In this document: in pieces, positions 7,296 through 11,965 of the stretch
Layout: the number at the start of each line of letters is the position of its first letter
How positions within the stretch are numbered: the first letter of the stretch is position 1
Origin: Oxalobacteraceae bacterium
Lineage (GTDB): Bacteria > Pseudomonadota > Gammaproteobacteria > Burkholderiales > Burkholderiaceae_D
Direction: 5' to 3'
Length of the DNA stretch: 11,965 nt
Assembly (NCBI GenBank): GCA_003537575.1
Contig: DPRS01000063.1
Location: forward strand, 3,019-14,983
The notes under the pieces: generated by a model
Database searches by the model: none
What the model was told of the DNA's origin: nothing
Seen by the model: the letters and a program-made list of their open reading frames with translations, nothing else
Position numbers and translations under genes: made by a program

Positions 7296-7299
7296 CTCC
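7296..7299 (-). promoter_or_regulatory. Shine-Dalgarno sequence deciding the ilvE start
   Basis: GGAG on the minus strand (CTCC on plus). The spacing is 1 base to ATG 7294, 7 to ATG 7288 and 13 to ATG 7282. Only the middle one is well placed. Confidence 0.7.
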
Positions 7300-7358
7300 A
7301 GATAATGATTTATGCAAAACCAAGATTTTAACCCGGATAGGCGCCTGAAAGAATCCGA

Positions 7359-7404
7359 CGGGGAGGGCGCTTCCCCGGTAAAATGTCTCATAGGCCAACA
7401 TTTT
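7359..7404. repeat. Two small inverted repeats in the ilvE/azlC gap
   Basis: The first is CGGGGA (7359-7364) with TCCCCG (7372-7377), six pairs around a seven-base loop. The second is AAAATGT (7380-7386) with ACATTTT (7398-7404), seven pairs around an 11-base loop. The second ends exactly where the 10-bp stem at 7405 begins. A plus-strand TAAAAT (7379-7384) overlaps it and could be a -10, but no good -35 is seen. Confidence 0.5.
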
Positions 7405-7437
7405 GCTGGCATCGCAAGGAGACATGCCGATGCCAGC
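7405..7437. promoter_or_regulatory. Perfect 10-bp stem-loop with Shine-Dalgarno sequence in its loop
   Basis: GCTGGCATCG (7405-7414) and CGATGCCAGC (7428-7437) are perfect reverse complements around a 13-base loop. On the plus strand the loop contains AAGGAG (7416-7421), eight bases before an ATG at 7430; another ATG is at 7424. Both open a tiny ORF reading MPMPA or MPA that stops at TGA 7439-7441, in the same frame as azlC. This could be a regulatory leader of azlCD or, less likely, a relic of an older azlC start. Confidence 0.6.
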
Positions 7438-7447
7438 GTGATATTTT

Positions 7448-7479
7448 TGCGCCACATCGGTCTGACTCGATGTGGCGCA
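7448..7479. promoter_or_regulatory. Perfect 12-bp stem-loop just upstream of azlC
   Basis: TGCGCCACATCG (7448-7459) and CGATGTGGCGCA (7468-7479) are perfect reverse complements with an 8-base loop. No T-run follows on either strand, so it is not a standard terminator. Its right arm covers a GTG at 7472 that would otherwise lengthen azlC, which argues against that start. It may be a protein-binding operator or an RNA hairpin controlling azlC translation. Confidence 0.65.
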
Positions 7480-7492
7480 GCAGTTTCAAGGT

Positions 7493-8248
7493 ATGGATAA
7501 AATAACAATCAGGCTGCCATCCATGATGGTGCCGACGGCGGAACGGCAGTCGTTCCAGCAAGCAGTTTCGGATAGTGCGCCTGCCATGGCCGGCATTTTT
7601 GCCTGGGCCATGGTGACGGCGATGGCCATGCTCAAGGCTGGCCTGACGGTGGGGCAGACGCTGGGCATGACTTTCATTGTCTATGCCGGCTCAGCCCAGC
7701 TGGCGGCCTTGCCGCTGATCGTCGCCAATGCCTCGGTCTGGGTGGTGTTTGCCACTGCGCTGGTGGTCAACCTGCGCTTCGTCATCTTTGCCGCCACCAT
7801 GGGCCCCCATCTGACGCATCTGCCCTGGTACAAGCGGCTCTGGTATGGCTTCGTGAATGGCGACCTGACCATGGCGCTGTTTTCCCTGCGCTATCCGCCG
7901 CATACCCAGTTCGACCGGGTCGGCAAGGAAGGCTATGCGGCCGGCGTCAGTTATATGAATATGTGCGCCTGGCATACCGGTTCCCTGACCGGCATCCTGC
8001 TGGCCAGCCAGATTCCGCAAAGCTGGGGGATATCCTTCGCCGGCACCCTGGCCTTGCTGGCAGTGCTGATTCCGCTGACCATGAATGCCGCGGCGCTGGT
8101 CGGCGTCATCGTCGCCGGCGCGCTGGCGGTCGTTACCGTCCACTGGCCGTATCGCCTGGGACTGTTGTTTGCGCTGGTCGCCGGCATGCTGGCGGCGATG
8201 GCGGTCGATATGCTGGCAGCACCTCAGCGGACGGAGGACAAGGCATGA
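7493..8248 (+). CDS. azlC: AzlC family branched-chain amino acid exporter, large subunit
   Basis: AzlC is the large membrane subunit of the AzlCD (LIV-E) exporter, which moves leucine, isoleucine, valine and some analogues out of the cell. From ATG 7493 the product has 251 residues. Its hydrophobic segments begin at SAPAMAGIFAWAMVTAMAML, and the family motif FIVYAGSAQLAAL is followed by NLRFVIFAATMGPHL. Further membrane spans run to the C-terminus (LIPLTMNAAALVGVIVAGA, LLFALVAGMLAAMAV). The start is uncertain: GTG 7472 lies in a perfect hairpin arm, ATG 7493 has AAGG only one base away, and ATG 7523 (MMVPTAERQ) has a weak AGG. Any of these leaves the first span intact. The stop overlaps the azlD ATG by four bases, so the two are coupled. 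It diverges from ilvE, which fits branched-chain amino acid handling. Confidence 0.9.
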   Translation: MDKITIRLPSMMVPTAERQSFQQAVSDSAPAMAGIFAWAMVTAMAMLKAGLTVGQTLGMTFIVYAGSAQLAALPLIVANASVWVVFATALVVNLRFVIFAATMGPHLTHLPWYKRLWYGFVNGDLTMALFSLRYPPHTQFDRVGKEGYAAGVSYMNMCAWHTGSLTGILLASQIPQSWGISFAGTLALLAVLIPLTMNAAALVGVIVAGALAVVTVHWPYRLGLLFALVAGMLAAMAVDMLAAPQRTEDKA

Positions 8249-8580
8249 GCGATACCGACGTCTGGATTGTGATTGCCCTGATGTTCGTCGCCACGCTGGT
8301 GACGCGCAGTTCCTTTTTCATGCTGGGCGATGCAGTCAAGCTGCCGGCCTGGATGCGGCACGCCTTGCGCTATGCGCCGGCGGCGGCGCTGGCGGCAACC
8401 ATCGCCCCTGACATCCTGATGACTTCAGGCAGTTCAGGTAATTTGACTCTGACCCTTTTTAATCCCAAATTGGTGGCGGCGATAGGCGCGGCGGCATTTT
8501 TTATTGTCAAACGGCACATGCTGGGGACGATTGTGGTGGGAATGGTGTTGTTTACCGTATTGCGCCTGGTAATGACTTGA
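8245..8580 (+). CDS. azlD: AzlD family branched-chain amino acid exporter, small subunit
   Basis: AzlD is the small membrane partner required with AzlC for branched-chain amino acid export. The 111-residue product is almost wholly hydrophobic with three to four spans. It begins VWIVIALMFVATLVTRSSFF, with the usual TRSSFF/TR-xP region near the end of span one, then MRHALRYAPAAALAATIAPDI (residues 36-56 approximately), and ends with GTIVVGMVLFTVLRLVM. The start is firm: GGAGG at 8233-8237 is seven bases from the ATG, and ATGA overlaps the azlC stop. It is followed by a terminator-like hairpin before pgk. Confidence 0.92.
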   Translation: MSDTDVWIVIALMFVATLVTRSSFFMLGDAVKLPAWMRHALRYAPAAALAATIAPDILMTSGSSGNLTLTLFNPKLVAAIGAAAFFIVKRHMLGTIVVGMVLFTVLRLVMT

Positions 8581-8592
8581 GCTGCCGGCCGG

Positions 8593-8618
8593 CATTGCCG
8601 ATGAGGCATGGCTTTTTT
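8593..8618 (+). terminator. Probable intrinsic terminator of azlCD
   Basis: An imperfect stem, CATTGCC (8593-8599) with GGCATG (8605-8610), has one bulged T and a GATGA loop. Six T at 8613-8618 follow, 32-38 bases after the azlD stop. The stem is short, so strength is uncertain. A perfect GCCGGCCGGC palindrome at 8584-8593 lies just before it. Confidence 0.45.
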
Positions 8619-8641
8619 GCAGGGTCGCGCTGGGGTAGAAT
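8613..8641 (+). promoter_or_regulatory. Weak candidate promoter of the pgk-pyk cluster
   Basis: TAGAAT at 8636-8641 matches the -10 consensus at five of six positions and would give a leader of about 30 bases before the pgk ATG. The -35 region 17 bp upstream is only a T-run (8613-8618), shared with the azlCD terminator. Support rests on the -10 alone. Confidence 0.3.
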
Positions 8642-8677
8642 GCTGGTTTTTCCATTTTTCGCAATTCACGGGGATCT

Positions 8678-9871
8678 ATGCAATTCAAACGCCTGAGCGA
8701 TTTGTGCGCCAACCAGCAACTGCAAGGTAAGCGCGTCTTCATTCGCGCCGACTTGAACGTGCCGCAGGACGATGCCGGCAATATCACCGAAGATACCCGC
8801 ATCCGCGCTTCCGTCCCGGCGATCCGCATGGCGCTCGATGCCGGCGCCGCCGTCATGGTGACCTCCCACCTGGGCCGTCCGACCGAAGGCGAATTCAAGC
8901 CGGAAGATACGCTGGCGCCGATCGCTTCGCGTTTGACTGAATTGCTGGGCCAGCCCGTGGAACTGCGGCAGAACTGGGTCGATGGCGTGGAAGTCGCGCC
9001 GGGCCAGGTGGTCCTGCTGGAAAACTGCCGCGTCAACAAGGGCGAGAAAAAGAATAGCGACGAACTGGCGCAGAAGATGGCGCAGCTGTGCGATGTGTAC
9101 GTGAATGACGCCTTCGGCACCGCGCACCGCGCCGAGGCCACCACCCATGGCATGGCCAAATATGCGCCGGTGGCCTGCGCCGGTCCCTTGCTGGCGGCCG
9201 AGCTGGATGCTTTGGGCAAGGCCTTGGGCCAGCCGGCGCGTCCGCTGGTGGCCATCGTCGCCGGCTCCAAGGTGTCGACCAAGCTGTCCATCCTCGAATC
9301 GCTGGCTGACAAAGTCGACAACCTCATCGTCGGCGGCGGCATTGCCAACACCTTCATGCTGGCCACCGGTCTCAAGATCGGCAAGTCGCTGGCGGAAGCG
9401 GATCTGCTCGCGGACGCGAAACGCATCATCGACAAGATGGCCGCGCGCGGCGCCTCGGTGCCGATCCCCGTGGACGTGGTGTGCGCCAAGGAATTCGCGC
9501 CGACCGCGGCCGCCACTACCAAGGCGGTGGCTGATGTGGCCGATGACGACATGATTCTCGACATCGGCCCGCAAACCGCGGCGCAGCTGGCGCAGCAACT
9601 GGGACAGGCCGGCACTATCGTCTGGAACGGCCCGGTCGGCGTGTTCGAATTCGACCAGTTCGCCGGCGGCACCAGGACCCTGGCGCAGGCGATCGCCGAT
9701 TCGAAGGCGTTTTCGATCGCCGGTGGCGGCGATACCCTGGCGGCCATTGCCAAGTACCAGATCACCGACAAGATCGGCTATATCTCCACCGGCGGCGGCG
9801 CCTTCCTGGAATTCCTGGAAGGCAAAACCCTGCCGGCCGTGGCGGTGCTGCAGGAACGCGCTGCCAACTGA
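8678..9871 (+). CDS. pgk: Phosphoglycerate kinase
   Basis: Pgk transfers phosphate from 1,3-bisphosphoglycerate to ADP in glycolysis and works in reverse in gluconeogenesis; it is cytoplasmic. The 397-residue product has the normal bacterial length. Visible motifs are FIRADLNVP (21-29, with substrate-binding Arg23, Asp25, Asn27), TSHLGRP (62-68), LLENCR (113-118), NDAFGTAHR (143-151), VAGSKVSTKL (194-203) and GGGIANTF (219-226). These are followed by WNGPVGVFE (316-324) and the nucleotide loop AGGGDT (348-353) with STGGGAFLEFLEGK (370-383). The ATG at 8678 has GGGG four bases upstream. It heads the pgk-pyk-fba cluster; a terminator-like hairpin separates it from pyk. Confidence 0.97.
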   Translation: MQFKRLSDLCANQQLQGKRVFIRADLNVPQDDAGNITEDTRIRASVPAIRMALDAGAAVMVTSHLGRPTEGEFKPEDTLAPIASRLTELLGQPVELRQNWVDGVEVAPGQVVLLENCRVNKGEKKNSDELAQKMAQLCDVYVNDAFGTAHRAEATTHGMAKYAPVACAGPLLAAELDALGKALGQPARPLVAIVAGSKVSTKLSILESLADKVDNLIVGGGIANTFMLATGLKIGKSLAEADLLADAKRIIDKMAARGASVPIPVDVVCAKEFAPTAAATTKAVADVADDDMILDIGPQTAAQLAQQLGQAGTIVWNGPVGVFEFDQFAGGTRTLAQAIADSKAFSIAGGGDTLAAIAKYQITDKIGYISTGGGAFLEFLEGKTLPAVAVLQERAAN

Positions 9872-9877
9872 ACCCTG

Positions 9878-9908
9878 AGGGCGCATATCATTGCGCCCTG
9901 TGATTTTT
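9878..9908 (+). terminator. Terminator-like hairpin between pgk and pyk
   Basis: AGGGCGCA (9878-9885) and TGCGCCCT (9892-9899) form a perfect 8-bp stem with loop TATCAT. Five T at 9904-9908 follow after four bases. It begins six bases after the pgk stop. Since no good promoter fits in the 20 bases before pyk, partial read-through or mRNA processing is likely. Confidence 0.6.
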
Positions 9909-9929
9909 AATCTGACGACCTCATATCAA

Positions 9930-11366
9930 ATGCGCCGCGCTACCAAAATCGTTGCTACCGTCGGTCCCGTTTCCAGCGACCTGGATACGCTGACCCGCAT
10001 GATCGCCGCCGGCGTGGATGTGGTACGCCTGAACTTCTCCCACGGCAAGGCGCAGGACCATATCGAACGTGCCCGCCTCGTGCGCGAAGCCGCGCAAGCC
10101 TGCGGCCGCGAAGTGGCGATCATGGCCGACCTGCAGGGGCCGAAGATTCGCATCGGCAAGTTCGAGCATGGCAAGATCATGCTGGAAAAGGGAGACAAGT
10201 TCATCCTCGATGCCAACTGCGAGATGGGCAACCAGGAATGCGTCGGCCTTGATTACAAGGAGTTGCCGCGCGATCTGAAACCCCATGACGTGTTGTTGCT
10301 GAACGACGGCCTGATCGTGCTGGTGGTCGACAAGGTGGCCGGCAGCGCCATCCATACCACCGTGAAGATCGGCGGTGAGCTGTCCAACAACAAGGGCATC
10401 AATCGCCAGGGCGGCGGCCTGTCGGCGCCGGCGTTGACGGCCAAGGACATGGAAGACATCAAGACGGCGATGGCGATCCAGGTCGACTATATCGCGGTGT
10501 CATTCCCCAAGAACGATTCCGACATGATCATGGCGCGCCAGCTGGCCAACATCGCCGGCGAGCATCACCGTCACAAGCCGATGATGATCGCCAAGATCGA
10601 ACGCGCCGAGGCGATTCCGGCGCTGCAGGAAATCCTCGACGCATCCGACGGCATCATGGTGGCGCGCGGCGACCTCGCGGTGGAAGTTGGCAATGCCGCC
10701 GTGCCGGCGCTGCAGAAGCGCATGATCAAGATGGCGCGCGCGTCCAACAAGCTGGCCATTACCGCCACGCAAATGATGGAATCGATGATCGTCAACGCGA
10801 TCCCGACCCGCGCCGAAGTCTCCGACGTCGCCAATGCCGTGCTGGACGGCACCGATGCCGTCATGACCTCGGCCGAAACGGCGTCTGGCCGCTACCCGGT
10901 GGAAACTGTGGAAGCCATGGCGGCGATTTGCCTGGAAGCGGAAAAGTCGGAGCAGTACACGCTGGACGACGATTTCATGAACAAGACTTTTACCCGCATC
11001 GATCAGTCGATCGCCTATGGCGCGCTGTTTACCGCGCACCATCTGGGGGTGAAGGCCATTGTCGCCCTGACCGAATCGGGTTCCACCGCGCTGTGGATGA
11101 GCCGCTACGACATCGCCATCCCCATCCTCGCCATGACCCATGTGCTGGGCACCCAGCGCAAGGCATCCCTGTTCCGCAATGTGCAGACCTTCGAGATGGC
11201 CCATTCGCTCGATAGTGAAACGGTCATGAAAGCCGCGCAGGATTTGCTGCTCGCCAAGGGGCTGGTGCAAAAAGGTGACATGATCGTGGTGACCTGGGGC
11301 GAGCCGATGGGACAGGTTGGCGGCACCAATGCGCTGAAGATCATGCGGGTCGGGGAAAATGGATGA
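9930..11366 (+). CDS. pyk: Pyruvate kinase
   Basis: Pyruvate kinase converts phosphoenolpyruvate and ADP to pyruvate and ATP, the last step of glycolysis. From ATG 9930 the product has 478 residues, the usual size, beginning RRATKIVATVGPVSSD as the family does. Motifs are VVRLNFSHG (31-39, with Arg33, Asn35, Ser37), IMADLQGPKIR (74-84), MIAKIERAEA (219-228, catalytic-region Lys222 and metal ligand Glu224), DGIMVARGDLAVE (250-262 region with the second metal ligand Asp) and ATQMMESM. The C-terminal domain is present (VALTESGSTA to TNALKIMRV). The frame stays open to a TTG at 9891, but that codon falls in the loop of the pgk-pyk hairpin and adds 13 non-conserved residues. No clear Shine-Dalgarno sequence precedes the ATG, which is unusual for a strongly made enzyme. 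Confidence 0.96.
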   Translation: MRRATKIVATVGPVSSDLDTLTRMIAAGVDVVRLNFSHGKAQDHIERARLVREAAQACGREVAIMADLQGPKIRIGKFEHGKIMLEKGDKFILDANCEMGNQECVGLDYKELPRDLKPHDVLLLNDGLIVLVVDKVAGSAIHTTVKIGGELSNNKGINRQGGGLSAPALTAKDMEDIKTAMAIQVDYIAVSFPKNDSDMIMARQLANIAGEHHRHKPMMIAKIERAEAIPALQEILDASDGIMVARGDLAVEVGNAAVPALQKRMIKMARASNKLAITATQMMESMIVNAIPTRAEVSDVANAVLDGTDAVMTSAETASGRYPVETVEAMAAICLEAEKSEQYTLDDDFMNKTFTRIDQSIAYGALFTAHHLGVKAIVALTESGSTALWMSRYDIAIPILAMTHVLGTQRKASLFRNVQTFEMAHSLDSETVMKAAQDLLLAKGLVQKGDMIVVTWGEPMGQVGGTNALKIMRVGENG

Positions 11367-11369
11367 CAC

Positions 11370-11396
11370 TGCGCGGATAGCATTGCACGGATAACA
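11370..11396 (+). repeat. Two-copy imperfect 13-bp tandem repeat between pyk and fba
   Basis: TGCGCGGATAGCA (11370-11382) and TGCACGGATAACA (11384-11396) match at 11 of 13 positions with one base between them. The flanks ATGACACTG (before) and ATAACACTG (after) are also similar, so a 24-25-base unit may have been duplicated in part. It could be a binding site or simple duplication. Confidence 0.55.
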
Positions 11397-11410
11397 CTGA
11401 TTATTATTAT
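11383..11410 (+). promoter_or_regulatory. Possible promoter of fba
   Basis: TTGCAC (11383-11388; 3 of 6) and TATTAT (11405-11410; 5 of 6) are 16 bp apart in an AT-rich stretch. Transcription would start near 11417, leaving a short leader with the Shine-Dalgarno sequence GGAG at 11421-11424. The weak -35 overlaps the second tandem-repeat copy. Confidence 0.3.
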
Positions 11411-11431
11411 TTGACCATTTGGAGAATTGAC

Positions 11432-11965
11432 ATGCCACTCGTATCGATGCGCCAGCTGCTCGACCACGCCGCCGAAAACGGCTACGGTCTGCCCGCGTTC
11501 AACGTCAACAACCTGGAACAGGTGTCCGCCATCATGGCCGCCGCCGATGAAGTCGGCGCGCCGGTCATCATGCAAGCCTCGGCAGGCGCGCGCAAGTATG
11601 CCGGCGAAGCCTTCCTGCGCCACCTGATCTCGGCGGCCGTGGAAGCCTATCCCCATATTCCGGTGGTAATGCACCAGGATCACGGCCAGTCGCCGGCGGT
11701 GTGCATGGCAGCGATCAAGTCCGGCTTCACCTCGGTGATGATGGACGGCTCCCTGATGGAAGACGGCAAGTCGGTCGCCAGCTACGAATACAACGTCGAA
11801 GTCTCGCGCGAAGTGGTAAAGTTCTCGCACGCCATCGGCGTGACGGTGGAAGCCGAACTGGGCGTGCTCGGTTCGCTGGAAACCATGAAGGGCGACAAGG
11901 AAGACGGCCACGGCGCCGAAGGGCACATGACCCGCGAACAGCTGCTGACCGACGTCGAGCAGGCC
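11432..11965 (+). CDS. fba: Class II fructose-bisphosphate aldolase, N-terminal half (3' end outside window)
   Basis: Class II aldolase is a zinc enzyme that splits fructose 1,6-bisphosphate into dihydroxyacetone phosphate and glyceraldehyde 3-phosphate, and runs in reverse for sugar synthesis. The 178 visible residues start MPLVSMRQLLDHAAENGYG and include LPAFNVNN (20-27) and the typical VVMHQDHGQSP (78-88), with Asp83 as catalytic acid and His84 as zinc ligand. MMDGSLMEDGKS and VEAELGVLGSLE, with a metal-site Glu, follow. The frame is open to the last base; related betaproteobacterial enzymes have about 350 residues, so roughly half is missing. The start is firm: GGAG at 11421-11424, seven bases from the ATG. 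It is 65 bp after pyk and completes the pgk-pyk-fba order. It resembles the long CbbA/Fba form of Burkholderiales. Confidence 0.95.
   Translation, partial: MPLVSMRQLLDHAAENGYGLPAFNVNNLEQVSAIMAAADEVGAPVIMQASAGARKYAGEAFLRHLISAAVEAYPHIPVVMHQDHGQSPAVCMAAIKSGFTSVMMDGSLMEDGKSVASYEYNVEVSREVVKFSHAIGVTVEAELGVLGSLETMKGDKEDGHGAEGHMTREQLLTDVEQA

Noticed and set aside
7472..7492. GTG 7472 as start of azlC
   Set aside because: It lies inside the right arm of a perfect 12-bp hairpin and has no Shine-Dalgarno sequence; the downstream ATGs keep the full conserved domain.
8434..9886. Two long minus-strand frames (445 and 406 codons) opposite pgk
   Set aside because: The plus strand encodes unmistakable Pgk; the opposite frames are low-complexity shadows with no recognisable domain.
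10500..11926. Long minus-strand frames opposite pyk and fba
   Set aside because: They lie antisense to conserved glycolytic genes and are rich in His, Gly and Arg, as GC-rich shadows are.
1..11965. Search for CRISPR arrays, tRNA or rRNA genes, insertion-sequence ends and phage or toxin-antitoxin genes
   Set aside because: No regularly spaced repeats, cloverleaf, terminal inverted repeats flanking a transposase, or related proteins were seen by eye.

Overview
The window looks like chromosomal DNA of a betaproteobacterium in Burkholderiales, most likely near Oxalobacteraceae (Herminiimonas, Collimonas or Herbaspirillum type). This is inferred from the GC-rich codon use, the style of the proteins, and the gene order pgk-pyk-fba, which is common in that order. 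No rRNA, tRNA, CRISPR array, insertion sequence or phage gene was seen. Most genes are ordinary housekeeping genes.

Layout. (1) Bases 1-1678 hold the 3' part of a multi-spanning membrane protein with C-terminal TPRs, resembling bacterial GT-C/TMTC-type glycosyltransferases. It is visibly AT-richer than everything after it and may be the end of an acquired surface-glycosylation locus. (2) Bases 1702-3827 hold moaC (minus; molybdenum cofactor) and a BepA-type M48 periplasmic protease with TPRs (plus). They diverge from a 56-bp gap in which two promoter-like sequences share one -10 region. (3) Bases 3928-7288 are a minus-strand series read in the order ilvE, a CHCC zinc-finger protein, an NTF2-like protein, a YheT-type alpha/beta hydrolase (TTGA overlap with the preceding gene), and a conserved protein of unknown function. 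(4) Bases 7289-7492 separate ilvE from the divergent azlCD pair (branched-chain amino acid export). The gap carries a run of four inverted repeats, two of them perfect 10- and 12-bp stems. A strong Shine-Dalgarno sequence and a tiny ORF lie in one loop. (5) Bases 8678-11965 hold the glycolytic cluster pgk, pyk and the first half of fba (cut by the window end). Between pgk and pyk lies a terminator-like hairpin.

How the genes fit together: ilvE makes or degrades branched-chain amino acids and AzlCD exports them, so the shared gap joins synthesis and efflux. Pgk, Pyk and Fba act in one pathway. BepA guards outer-membrane assembly and is unrelated to MoaC beyond sharing the promoter region.

The least explained signals are the structured ilvE/azlC gap and the back-to-back moaC/bepA promoter. 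No clearly new multi-gene system is evident. Several start codons were moved from the longest ORF on the basis of ribosome binding sites, hairpins or family length, as noted in the entries.
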